Shown: in pieces, positions 7,007 through 15,113 of the stretch
Position numbering within the stretch: position 1 is the first letter of the stretch
Layout: each line of letters begins with the position of its first letter
NCBI GenBank assembly: GCA_001899175.1
Contig: MKVH01000025.1
Span: 1-64,000 of the forward strand
Direction: 5' to 3'
Length of the DNA: 64,000 bases
Source of the DNA: Candidatus Kapaibacterium thiocyanatum
GTDB lineage: Bacteria > Bacteroidota > Ignavibacteria > Kapaibacteriales > Kapaibacteriaceae
The notes under the pieces: model-generated
Seen by the model: the letters and a program-made list of their open reading frames with translations, nothing else
What the model was told of the DNA's origin: nothing
Database searches by the model: none
Position numbers and translations under genes: made by a program

Positions 7007-8257
7007 ATGCCTACCGTCGATATCCACCGCCGTACGCTTTCCAATGGATTACGAGTCGTCGTATGTCCGGACCATGGTGCGCCGACCGTGACCGTCAACG
7101 TCACCTATCGCGTCGGATCGCACGATGAATGGCCTGCACGGACGGGCCTGGCCCATCTGTTCGAACATCTGATGTTCGACAATACGTCGACGGGACTGGA
7201 GAAGCAGTACGATCTGTATTGCACGAAGGCCGGTGGATCGAACAATGCCTATACGACCTTCGATCACACGACGTACTTCATCAACCTGCCGTCGCATCAG
7301 GTGGAGCTCGGCTTCTGGCTCGAAGCCGAACGGATGCGCGACTTCATGATCACCGACCATGCCCTGACCACACAGAAAAGCGTCGTGATCGAAGAGATCA
7401 AGCAGAACGTGGAGAACCAGCCGTACGGACGATGGAGGACGGCCACGGAAGAAGCCGCCTACACGCCGGACTGTCACTATCACTGGGAGGTCTATGGATC
7501 TTCGGAACATGTGGCCTCCGTTTCCATGGACGATGCGCGGACGTTCTACGAGAAGTACTACCGGCCGTCCAATGCCGCCCTCGTCGTGGCCGGCGACGTC
7601 ACACCAGACGTCGCCTTCGACATGGCCGAGCGCCACTTCGGTCATATCGTATCGCCATCGGCGGCTATCGAGCGCACGTCCTACGACGATGCATGGCGGG
7701 TGTTCGGTGCGCATTCGGTGGTACCCGACGCCGTGCCGATGCCGGCTGTCTTCATTTCCTTCCACATGCCGGGCATCTTCGATACGGCCAGCTATTCGGC
7801 CGAGATCGCGGCGATGGTATTGGGATCGGGGCGGACGTCCCCGCTGTACAAGCATCTTGTCAACGATCTGCGTATCGCATCGTCGGCGATGGCCTTCTTC
7901 GACCGCCGGGCCAACACGTCGCTTCTCACGATCTACGCCCACGCCAATGAGGAATCCGTGACGGCCGACCAGCTCGCCGCAGCCGTCATGGAAGCCATCC
8001 AGGGATATACGTGTACGGAAGAGGACTTCGAGAAGGCCTCGAACCGCATTCGCACGGCTCTCGCCGCTGAGATACAACGCAACGAAGGTGTGGCCGACAG
8101 CGTGGCTTCCTATACGGTGTTCTTCGACGATCCGGGGCTGGTCAATACGGTGCTTGACAACTATGCGGCGCAGACGCGTGAATCCGTCCAGGCGATGATC
8201 GATCGTTGCCGCTCCATCGACGATGGGATACGCGTGGACGTCGTGCCGAATGCCTGA
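7007..8257 (+). CDS. M16-family zinc metallopeptidase
   Basis: This 416-residue protein is a single M16 (pitrilysin/insulinase-type) unit. The inverted zinc motif HLFEH is at residues 50-54, the expected downstream acidic cluster VVIEEIKQNVEN is present, and a second M16 fold follows (YRPSNAALVVAGDV onward). M16 proteins cleave peptides, and bacterial forms often work as pairs of active and inactive subunits; no partner gene is adjacent. No signal peptide is evident, so a cytoplasmic location is likely. The chosen ATG is preceded by a TAnnTTTG box. The open frame extends upstream to 6812, but that part lies in the decayed array and lacks family similarity. It is convergent with the aminotransferase gene, 27 bases away. 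Confidence 0.9.
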   Translation: MPTVDIHRRTLSNGLRVVVCPDHGAPTVTVNVTYRVGSHDEWPARTGLAHLFEHLMFDNTSTGLEKQYDLYCTKAGGSNNAYTTFDHTTYFINLPSHQVELGFWLEAERMRDFMITDHALTTQKSVVIEEIKQNVENQPYGRWRTATEEAAYTPDCHYHWEVYGSSEHVASVSMDDARTFYEKYYRPSNAALVVAGDVTPDVAFDMAERHFGHIVSPSAAIERTSYDDAWRVFGAHSVVPDAVPMPAVFISFHMPGIFDTASYSAEIAAMVLGSGRTSPLYKHLVNDLRIASSAMAFFDRRANTSLLTIYAHANEESVTADQLAAAVMEAIQGYTCTEEDFEKASNRIRTALAAEIQRNEGVADSVASYTVFFDDPGLVNTVLDNYAAQTRESVQAMIDRCRSIDDGIRVDVVPNA

Positions 8258-8284
8258 TCGTCGTTCACCGACCGCAAGGAGTGG

Positions 8285-9451
8285 TCACGTTTCGGATGCG
8301 ATGCCCGCTACCTGACGCAGGCGTTCCGCCGCGCGCTCCAGCGTTGCGTCTTCCTTGGCGATGCAGAATCTCAATGCAGCCGAAGGCTGCCCATCGTTCA
8401 CGGAGATGAAGGGGCTGAGCGGGATCGACGCCACGCCGATGTCCTTCGTCAATCGTACGGCCAGATCCATGTCGCCTTCACGGGAGAAGCCGTCGTATCC
8501 GAGTAGCTGGAAGTACGATCCCGTGCAGGGAAGGATGGACCATGCGCTGCCTTCCAGCAGCGAGCGGAAAAGGTCGCGCTTGTGCTGGAAGAACGTTCCT
8601 ACCTGTGTATAGGTGGTTTCGTCCTGCATGTAGCGTGCGAGCGCCACCTGCGTCGGTGTATGGACACTGAAGGAGAGGAACTGGTGTACCTTCCTGAATT
8701 CGTTCGTCAGCGCCGGTGGTGCCAGACAGCATCCAATTTTCCAACCGGTGGTGTGGAAGGTCTTGCCGAAGGACGTGACGACGAAAGAGCGTTCCCTCAG
8801 GCCGTCGATGGACGCCGCCGAATGGTGGCGTTGCCCGTCGAAGACGATATGGTCATAGACTTCGTCGCTCAGGATCACGATGTCCGTACCGTCGACGACG
8901 TCGGCGAGTGCGCACAGATCGCCGTCGCTCCACGTCGTTCCGGTCGGATTGTGGGGCGAGTTGATGATGATCATCGACGTCGCAGGGGTGATCATGGCGC
9001 GCAGCTCATCCATGTCCGGACGATAGTGCGGCGCCTTCAGCAGGATGGGGAGGACGCGGCCACCGTTGGCGACGACGGCCGGACCATAGGAATCGTAGGC
9101 AGGTTCGAAGATGACGACATCGTCGCCCGGTCTCACGACGGTCGTAACCGCCGTGAACAGTGCGGCGGTAGCACCCGGTGTGATGGTCAGCTCCGTCGCG
9201 GGATCGACGGTGACGTCGTGCATCACCGCATACTTCCGCGCGATGGCCTCGCGGAAGGCAAGGACGCCCTGCATCGGTGCATACTGGTTGTATCCGTCCC
9301 GCAACGCCTGGCCGACGAAGTCGACCAGGACGGGGTCGCATGCATAGTCCGGGAATCCCTGGGCGAGATTGATCGCACCGTGTTCCTGTGCCAGGCCGGT
9401 CATCACCGAGAACACGGTGGTACCCACGGCCGGCAGTTTCGAACGAATCAC
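8285..9451 (-). CDS. Class I/II PLP aminotransferase (methionine / kynurenine aminotransferase-like)
   Basis: This 388-residue fold-type I PLP enzyme has the motifs YNQYAPMQGV, SPHNPTGT, LSDEVYDH and SFGKTFHTTGWKIG; the last contains the Schiff-base lysine. The overall pattern fits the YbdL/KAT group, whose members transaminate methionine, glutamine or kynurenine with 2-oxo acids in the cytosol. Length is typical. It lies 16 bases downstream of the NYN-domain gene on the same strand and is probably co-transcribed. A kynurenine 3-monooxygenase is encoded about 16 kb away, so a role in tryptophan breakdown is possible, but substrate cannot be decided from sequence alone. Confidence 0.85.
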   Translation of the reverse strand: MIRSKLPAVGTTVFSVMTGLAQEHGAINLAQGFPDYACDPVLVDFVGQALRDGYNQYAPMQGVLAFREAIARKYAVMHDVTVDPATELTITPGATAALFTAVTTVVRPGDDVVIFEPAYDSYGPAVVANGGRVLPILLKAPHYRPDMDELRAMITPATSMIIINSPHNPTGTTWSDGDLCALADVVDGTDIVILSDEVYDHIVFDGQRHHSAASIDGLRERSFVVTSFGKTFHTTGWKIGCCLAPPALTNEFRKVHQFLSFSVHTPTQVALARYMQDETTYTQVGTFFQHKRDLFRSLLEGSAWSILPCTGSYFQLLGYDGFSREGDMDLAVRLTKDIGVASIPLSPFISVNDGQPSAALRFCIAKEDATLERAAERLRQVAGIASET

Positions 9452-9467
9452 ACCTTGCTCCGAACGA

Positions 9468-10463
9468 TCAGTTGTCGAGGATCAGACTCACCTGCTTCGC
9501 TACCGGCTCGCCATCGTTGTTGAAGCCGATGCTGAACTCGACGGTGTCGCCTTCGCGAAGATCGTTGAAATCCGAATCGATGAGATCGGTGTGATGGAAG
9601 AAGAGATTGTTCGGGCGGTACCGGATGAAGCCGTACCCGTTCTTCAGGCTCAGGATGTCGCTTTCGTCGCGTTGTCCTTCCACTACGTCGGGTTCGTCTC
9701 CCGCCGCCGGGACCGGGACGCGTGGGGCCGGCGGGGCCGGTGGCGGCGTGAACGTGTTGTTCTGCTGTGCCTGCTGCTGCGAACGGGGGCGTGCATCGCT
9801 GTTGACGAAGAGATTGTTGATGAGCGAGTCGTTCTTCCGTGCCCTGTTCTCGATCAGTTCGTGCATGGCCACGGGATACGTCACTTCCTCGAGGAGTTCC
9901 TGCGACGTACGGGTGATGATGCGGTTGCCCTCGTTGTCCGTGAACTCGAAGTCCCACGACAGCACCATGACGCGTGCGCCGACCGTGTTGAGTTTGCGTA
10001 CGAGGGGCACGTAGTCGCCATCCGACGTGATCAGCACGACGACGTCGAACTGCTTGTTGATCGTGAGTTCGAAGGCTTCGAGGGCCATCCATACGTCGAT
10101 GCCTTTCTCCTCGCGGCGGCCACCGATGTTGCGGAGGGGTAGATAGTGGGTGATGACGCCTTCCCACATCAGGATGTCGTCGAACACACGCTCGTAGTAC
10201 AGGAGGTTTCCGCGCTGCTGTGCTTCCTGGGCAGGCATGCGCCCACGAAAGAAGTGGGCGTCGACGATCTGCGACAGACGTACGTCCGCGCCTTCTTCCG
10301 CTGCGACAGTGTGCCGTATGAATTCATGCAGCCCGGCGATACTGATGCGGCTGTTGCGGGGATGATTGAAGGCGTAGTAGTTGCTGACGTGCAGGAAATA
10401 ATTGCCATCGTAGAAAACCCCGATACGAGCCAGTCGAGAACCGTTTTGTGCGGCCATGTGCAA
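9468..10463 (-). CDS. NYN-domain ribonuclease-like protein fused to a cold-shock-like domain
   Basis: This 331-residue protein has two parts. Residues ~13-210 form a NYN (LabA/DUF88, PIN-like) nuclease domain with the acidic motifs FYDGNYF, KGIDVWMALEAF and LITSDGDYVPL, which in this family bind metal for RNA cleavage. A Pro/Gln-rich linker follows, and the last ~70 residues carry an S1/cold-shock-type OB fold (NGYGFIRYRPNNLFFHH...LREGDTVEFSI) that would bind RNA. It is presumably a cytosolic RNA-processing or RNA-quality enzyme. It is divergent from the lipoprotein gene at 10537 and upstream of the aminotransferase. A start at 10457 (second ATG) is also possible. Confidence 0.85.
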   Translation of the reverse strand: MHMAAQNGSRLARIGVFYDGNYFLHVSNYYAFNHPRNSRISIAGLHEFIRHTVAAEEGADVRLSQIVDAHFFRGRMPAQEAQQRGNLLYYERVFDDILMWEGVITHYLPLRNIGGRREEKGIDVWMALEAFELTINKQFDVVVLITSDGDYVPLVRKLNTVGARVMVLSWDFEFTDNEGNRIITRTSQELLEEVTYPVAMHELIENRARKNDSLINNLFVNSDARPRSQQQAQQNNTFTPPPAPPAPRVPVPAAGDEPDVVEGQRDESDILSLKNGYGFIRYRPNNLFFHHTDLIDSDFNDLREGDTVEFSIGFNNDGEPVAKQVSLILDN

Positions 10464-10536
10464 TACACTCGAAATAAATGAAGAGAATTGTCAATTGAAG
10501 AGCGGCTGGCGAAAATGGTCGGTGCTATTTTCGACC

Positions 10537-11346
10537 ATGACCCCATATCCCATCGCCCTGTTCGCCATCCTGACGGCACTTCTCGGAACGTCCTGTGCCA
10601 ATGAACGACGAAGGCCGGAAGCGTACGATATCACCGACACTCTGCACTGGATACCATATCGTCTCGTTCACCGCGAAGCCGCTACCATATCCGTGGTTTC
10701 TTCGACCGATAGTGTGACCATCGACATCGCCGGTATCACCGTGACGGATACGACAGGACCCGGGAAGCTCATACAGGATTCCATCGACGCTGTCCTCCTG
10801 GGCAACTCGTTCATCACGGAACAGGTTCCACCGAATGCGCGGGCATTCGTGGATACGCTGGTGGCCGAATACAGGAAGTTCACCACTGACTTCCCTGACA
10901 CACCAGGCGGCTGGATGGTTGAACGGTCGGCGGATATCCTCCGCAATACCCCATCCCTATTGGTTGTCACAGTGCGATCGTACGAGAACATGGGCGGAGC
11001 TCACCCCAACCACTTCGAACGGTATCTGAATTTTTCCCCCTCGACTGGACGTCTGCTGACGCTCGATAGCGTTCTTGCCGGAACCTATACCCCTACCCTG
11101 ATTGCCGAAGCCGAACGAATGTTCCGTAGCGAACGCGAAATAACGAAAGAATCCAGTCTCAGCGATGCCGGATGGATGTTTCCGGATGATAAGTTTACGC
11201 TGGCCGTCAACTGGATGCCGAGCAGGGAAGGCCTCGTCTTTCACTACAATACCTACGAGGTCGGTCCCTATGTGATGGGGACGACGACGATCACGGTGCC
11301 GTACAAGGCGCTGAAGCAGTATCTGCGGCCGGGCTGGCCTCGCTAG
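10537..11346 (+). CDS. Lipoprotein-like DUF4163/DUF3298 protein
   Basis: This 269-residue exported protein begins with a hydrophobic signal (MTPYPIALFAILTALLGTSC) ending in a cysteine, so it may be a lipoprotein, although the lipobox (GTSC) is not canonical. The middle and C-terminal parts fit the DUF4163/DUF3298 pair found in RsiV-like and other envelope proteins; the GGAHPNHFERYLNFSPSTG segment is the characteristic DUF3298 start. Some relatives bind lysozyme or act in envelope sensing; nothing here shows which. An upstream in-frame ATG at 10456 would add 27 charged residues before the signal and is therefore disfavoured. It stands alone between a divergent and a convergent gene. Confidence 0.75.
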   Translation: MTPYPIALFAILTALLGTSCANERRRPEAYDITDTLHWIPYRLVHREAATISVVSSTDSVTIDIAGITVTDTTGPGKLIQDSIDAVLLGNSFITEQVPPNARAFVDTLVAEYRKFTTDFPDTPGGWMVERSADILRNTPSLLVVTVRSYENMGGAHPNHFERYLNFSPSTGRLLTLDSVLAGTYTPTLIAEAERMFRSEREITKESSLSDAGWMFPDDKFTLAVNWMPSREGLVFHYNTYEVGPYVMGTTTITVPYKALKQYLRPGWPR

Positions 11347-11367
11347 GGGAAAGGGGGTATTCCCTTC

Positions 11368-12024
11368 TCAGAATCCGCGCTTCAGTTTGGCAGAAAGGCG
11401 CTCGGAGAGGACGTTGCGGCCGGTATCGGACAGAAGGCCGAGGCCGATGACGCTCTGCCGGAAGGTATAGGCCTTGGCCAGCGGGAACTGACGTCCATCC
11501 AGCAGCCAGGCCAGGAAGATACCGTCCGATATCCCCGATTCCAGGTGCGTGAAGGCCTCCACGTCGACGTCCGTGAACCAGCCGGAATGGACGAGCTGCT
11601 GCGTGAGCTGTGTTCCCAGCTCGTGGAGGAACTGGCGCGTGCGCTGCACGCGCGTAAGAAAGACCGTGTTGTCGGTACGGAGTGCATGGGCCCAGAATTC
11701 CAGCAGGAGAGGGGCCTGGCCTGCCCGCGATTCGTAGAATTCGACGGCGCTGCCGCGGATGGCGTCCACCTTGCTCATGGCATCGTCGGCAGCGTCCACA
11801 CGCTGCCTGACGATGCTTTCGAATTCGGTCATCCACGAGTCGTAGATCGCGAGGAAGAGCTCTTCCTTGGTTCGGAAATATTCGTAGATGGTGCCCTTGC
11901 CGATATCGGCCTGCGTGGCGATGTCCTGCATCTTGGTGGCGTGGTAGCCGGTCCGGGAGAAGGTTTCTGCAGCATGGCGGATGATCTCCGCACGTTTGGC
12001 CGATTTGTCGACGATCGCGGGCAT
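11368..12024 (-). CDS. TetR/AcrR-family transcriptional regulator
   Basis: This 218-residue protein has an N-terminal TetR helix-turn-helix (AAETFSRTGYHATKMQDIA, then IGKGTIYEYFRTKEEL, residues ~18-60) and a helical ligand-binding C-terminal domain. TetR proteins repress genes by binding palindromic operators as dimers, released by small ligands. It starts 21 bases downstream of the transaldolase stop on the same strand, so it is the last gene of that run and does not have an obvious divergent target. Ligand and targets cannot be inferred. Confidence 0.9.
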   Translation of the reverse strand: MPAIVDKSAKRAEIIRHAAETFSRTGYHATKMQDIATQADIGKGTIYEYFRTKEELFLAIYDSWMTEFESIVRQRVDAADDAMSKVDAIRGSAVEFYESRAGQAPLLLEFWAHALRTDNTVFLTRVQRTRQFLHELGTQLTQQLVHSGWFTDVDVEAFTHLESGISDGIFLAWLLDGRQFPLAKAYTFRQSVIGLGLLSDTGRNVLSERLSAKLKRGF

Positions 12025-12045
12025 GTATGGTCCTAAGCTGGTGGG

Positions 12046-12705
12046 TCAGGCCTTGGCGGCCATCATCTTCTCGTGGTCCTTCAGGAAGGCGTCCAGACCG
12101 GCGTCGGTCAGCGGATGCTTCATGGATTGCATGAGTACCTTGTAGGGAACGGTAGCAATGTGCGCGCCAGCTTTTGCGCATTCGAGAAGATGCAGGGGAT
12201 TGCGGATCGAGGCCGCGATGATCTGCGATTCGAGTCCCTGGACGTCCCAGATCTCGGCCGTATCGCGTACCGCCTGGATGCCATCCGTCGAAATGTCGTC
12301 GAGCCTTCCGAGGAAGACGCTCACGTACGTGGCACCTGCATTGGCGGCGATGAGGGCCTGGTTGGGCGTGAAGAGCAGCGTGACGTTCGTGGGAATGTCC
12401 TGGTCGGCCAGCTTCCGGACGGCGGCGAGGCCCTCGGGAATGAAGGGGATCTTGATGGTGGCGTCGGGGAACCACGAGAGGATCTCGTCGGCTTCTCGCA
12501 GCATGCCGTCGGTGTCCACGCTCACGACTTCGACGCTCAGATGGCCACCTACGCTCTTGTGGATGTCGAGGATGAGCTTCTTGATGTCGACCGACGGATC
12601 TTCCCTGGCGAGGAGGGACGGATTGGTGGTGACGCCGCTCAGTATTCCGAGCGAAGCCGCATGTTGGATTTCCTTGAGATTGGCGCTGTCGACGTACAAC
12701 TGCAT
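12046..12705 (-). CDS. Transaldolase / fructose-6-phosphate aldolase-type (TalC/FSA)
   Basis: This 219-residue protein has the short transaldolase form. MQLYVDSANLKEI, GVTTNPSLLAR and TIKIPFIPEG are family motifs, and Lys85 in the last is the Schiff-base lysine. Such enzymes either transfer a dihydroxyacetone unit in the non-oxidative pentose phosphate pathway or cleave fructose 6-phosphate; length and motifs cannot separate the two. A strong TAnnTTTG box lies 31 bases upstream of the start. The downstream TetR gene is 21 bases away and likely co-transcribed. Confidence 0.9.
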   Translation of the reverse strand: MQLYVDSANLKEIQHAASLGILSGVTTNPSLLAREDPSVDIKKLILDIHKSVGGHLSVEVVSVDTDGMLREADEILSWFPDATIKIPFIPEGLAAVRKLADQDIPTNVTLLFTPNQALIAANAGATYVSVFLGRLDDISTDGIQAVRDTAEIWDVQGLESQIIAASIRNPLHLLECAKAGAHIATVPYKVLMQSMKHPLTDAGLDAFLKDHEKMMAAKA

Positions 12706-12736
12706 GTCGGTCTCCGTGCGTGGATGGAATGGACTG

Positions 12737-12744
12737 CAAAGATA
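12737..12744 (-). promoter_or_regulatory. -7 box for the transaldolase gene
   Basis: Read on the minus strand this is TATCTTTG, an exact TAnnTTTG match, 31 bases before the transaldolase start and inside the gap after the MqnA-like gene. It suggests that transaldolase-tetR is a separate transcript from the genes upstream. Confidence 0.55.
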
Positions 12745-12813
12745 CCGGACGTGGCCGCAATTACCCTACCATGCAGGTGCGGGACGGATGCTTCTTCGCG
12801 TTCCGCGGCCGTA

Positions 12814-13575
12814 TCAGCTCTCGGAGCTTTCGCCCCATGGATCGCGGCCGAACAGCTTCACAGCCGGCAGGTCCGTGAAGACCTGATGGAAGAAGAGTAT
12901 CTGCATCGTCGTTTCCATCGCTTCCTCCGTGTCTTCGTTCCATACGTAGGTGATACGCCCCTCGCGAGGGAAATGGTCGCCTTCGGCCGGGACGTTCTCG
13001 CCGATCGGCCGTTCGGCAGGCGGCGAGCCGGCGATGAGACGGACGGCATCCTCGACGGTATCGACGTCGGCTTCGACGCGGCAGGCCCACAGACCGGCCA
13101 CGAGCGCTTCCTCCGTGAGATCGTACCATTCTTCGCTGACGTCCATCGCCGGATGATCGGTCTCTCCCACGTAGGCGATGGTGCAATCGCCGGTGCCCTG
13201 GGACAGGGCAGGCACTTCGACGTCGAATTTTTCGGCCAGGACGATGGCTCCAATGCGTACCAGGAAGTCGTTCGGCGTGGGCGACGACACGCTGTCGATA
13301 CCGGTGAGATGTTCGGCGAAGGACATGCCGACGACGTTGGTGTAGTCGTGGAGCTGCACGCACGGTCCGGCGATGATCCGGTAGTCCACGAGCGTCACGC
13401 CCATGCCGTATCCGATGGGCGATACGAGGGCCATGTCGACCATGTTCGCGAGAAGGAGTCGGCTGCACTCCGGCTCCGAGGCGCGGATCAGCGTCCAGCC
13501 GAGGCGCTGGCATACGTCGTCGACGTTGCCGAGGATCGGTGCGTAGAGGGGATGATCGGGTACGGCAATCTTCAT
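12814..13575 (-). CDS. MqnA-like periplasmic-binding-fold protein (possible menaquinone biosynthesis)
   Basis: This 253-residue cytosolic protein starts MKIAVPDHPLYAPIL and contains DMALVSPIGYGM, a pattern like the MqnA/VitK2_biosynth family (chorismate dehydratase of the futalosine menaquinone route), which has a solute-binding-protein fold without a signal peptide. Similarity is moderate, and no other mqn gene is in the window, so a different member of the fold remains possible. Its ATG overlaps the stop of the upstream methyltransferase gene in an ATGA arrangement, which implies translational coupling. The C-terminal segment TTMQILFFHQVFTDLPAVKLFG is unusually long for an MqnA. Confidence 0.5.
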   Translation of the reverse strand: MKIAVPDHPLYAPILGNVDDVCQRLGWTLIRASEPECSRLLLANMVDMALVSPIGYGMGVTLVDYRIIAGPCVQLHDYTNVVGMSFAEHLTGIDSVSSPTPNDFLVRIGAIVLAEKFDVEVPALSQGTGDCTIAYVGETDHPAMDVSEEWYDLTEEALVAGLWACRVEADVDTVEDAVRLIAGSPPAERPIGENVPAEGDHFPREGRITYVWNEDTEEAMETTMQILFFHQVFTDLPAVKLFGRDPWGESSES

Positions 13576-14099
13576 AGGGACCTCGTTGTGGCATACATGG
13601 CAATTCCTGCGGCGACGGCGACGTTGAGGGAATGCTTCACGCCGTGCATGGGAATCTCGAGTGCGCCGTCGCAGACGGCAAGGACGTCGTTGGAAACGCC
13701 GGAAATCTCGTTGCCGAGCACGAGAGCGCACGGATAGTCGGCGGCGACCAGCGTATCGATCGGCCGGGGACTGTCCGTCAGTTCGACGGCGAAGATGCGC
13801 AGTCCATCGGCCTTCATCAGTGCGATGGCCTCCATGGTATTCCGGATGGCGACCCACGGTACGGTGTCGTCGGCCCCAAGTGCCGTCTTGTGGATTTCCG
13901 CACGCGGCGGCGCCGGTGTATAACCGGTGAGGACGAGGCGCTGGATACGGAAGGCATCGGCGGAACGGAAGATCGATCCCACGTTGTACATGCTGCGGAT
14001 ATCCTGCAGGATGACGGTCACCGGGTGCCGACGAATGGAAGGGACTTCATCAGGTGACAGACGTCGGTCGACGAGTTCGGAATGGGAGAGTTTACGCAC
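13572..14099 (-). CDS. SpoU/TrmH-family RNA 2'-O-methyltransferase
   Basis: This 175-residue protein has the SPOUT knot motifs: VILQDIRSMYNVGSIFRSADAF, split here as VILQDIRSMYNVG and SIFRSADAF (motif 1, with the catalytic-type Asn-Val-Gly-Ser region); LVLGNEISGVS (motif 2); and LEIPMHGVKHSLNVAVAAGIA, where MHGVKHSLNV is motif 3. It methylates a ribose in tRNA or rRNA using S-adenosylmethionine. The frame is open far upstream, but that part is antisense to the phosphatase gene. GTG at 14099 is the first plausible start after the divergent promoter region. The stop overlaps the next gene's start by four bases. Confidence 0.85.
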   Translation of the reverse strand: MRKLSHSELVDRRLSPDEVPSIRRHPVTVILQDIRSMYNVGSIFRSADAFRIQRLVLTGYTPAPPRAEIHKTALGADDTVPWVAIRNTMEAIALMKADGLRIFAVELTDSPRPIDTLVAADYPCALVLGNEISGVSNDVLAVCDGALEIPMHGVKHSLNVAVAAGIAMYATTRSL

Positions 14100-14126
14100 A
14101 CCGCGAATATCGTACTTTGGAGACGT

Positions 14127-15065
14127 ATGAACAGAAGAGAACTGCTGACGTTGTTGCTGGCCGCCCTGCCTGCGGCCCGTATCGTTGCCGGTGGACCCAG
14201 TACGGTGCGCAATGCGCGCCCGTTGCCGGTGCCCGTGCCGCCATCGTTCGGCAGCGAGCCTCTGGTGAGATTCCTGGTCCTCGGAGACTGGGGCACGGCC
14301 GGTTCGCTGCAGAAGAAGATCGCGGCTTCCATGGAACGCGTCGCCGGCGAGGCGGGCGGTATCACGGCCGTGATCAGCACGGGAGACAACATCTATCCCA
14401 ATGGCGTGGACAGTGCCGACGATCCGCAGTGGAAGCGCAAATTCGCCGATATCTATACCGGCCGTCATCTCCAGGTTCCGTGGTGGGCCGTGCTCGGTAA
14501 TCACGATTACAGGAAGAACGTCGACGCCCAGATCGAATACGGGAAGCGGGACACGCGCTGGCACATGCCGGCCCGATACTACCGGACGGAAATCGCGATC
14601 GACGCTGAAACAAAACTGGCGGTTTTCGCTCTTGACACGCAGGCGATCCTGCAGCGTACGGAGGGCTGGAAAGAGCAGGTACAGTGGCTGCAGAAATCTC
14701 TCGGGAGTGAGAAGGCCGCATGGAAGATCGTCGTAGGACATCATCCGCTGCGGTCGGCGGGTGCCTACGGTGATCAGGCCTGGATGATCACCCATATCAA
14801 ACCCCTGCTCGACAGATATGGCGTGGCCATGTATCTCTGTGGTCACGATCACGATCTGCAGGTCATCGCCCATCCTTCGGATACGTTCCTGTGCGTGGTT
14901 TCTGGCGCAGGAGGCGGTGCACGCGACACGGCGTTCGGAGATCATTCGCTGTTCGCCGCCACCAACGGAGGATTCGCCATGCTGAGCGTCACTCCACGAC
15001 GCGCGGCGATCGCCATGTACGATGCGGACGGTACGTTGCGCTTCGTGCATGGGCGGAATGCATAG
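14127..15065 (+). CDS. Purple acid phosphatase-type metallophosphoesterase, exported
   Basis: This 312-residue protein has the full calcineurin-like metal site in order: GDWG, GDNIYPNGV, GNHDY, GHHP and GHDHD. The spacing matches tartrate-resistant (ACP5-like) acid phosphatases. The N-terminus MNRRELLTLLLAALPAARIVAGG has a paired arginine before a hydrophobic stretch, so export by Tat is possible, which suits a folded dinuclear metalloenzyme. It would hydrolyse phosphomonoesters in the periplasm or outside the cell. It is divergent from the trmH-like gene. TACTTTGG, one base off TAnnTTTG, ends six bases before the ATG and would give almost no leader. Confidence 0.88.
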   Translation: MNRRELLTLLLAALPAARIVAGGPSTVRNARPLPVPVPPSFGSEPLVRFLVLGDWGTAGSLQKKIAASMERVAGEAGGITAVISTGDNIYPNGVDSADDPQWKRKFADIYTGRHLQVPWWAVLGNHDYRKNVDAQIEYGKRDTRWHMPARYYRTEIAIDAETKLAVFALDTQAILQRTEGWKEQVQWLQKSLGSEKAAWKIVVGHHPLRSAGAYGDQAWMITHIKPLLDRYGVAMYLCGHDHDLQVIAHPSDTFLCVVSGAGGGARDTAFGDHSLFAATNGGFAMLSVTPRRAAIAMYDADGTLRFVHGRNA

Positions 15066-15113
15066 GGTGGCAAGGGCATACAGGTAGTTATATACATTCG
15101 AGCGGGAGCGGTC

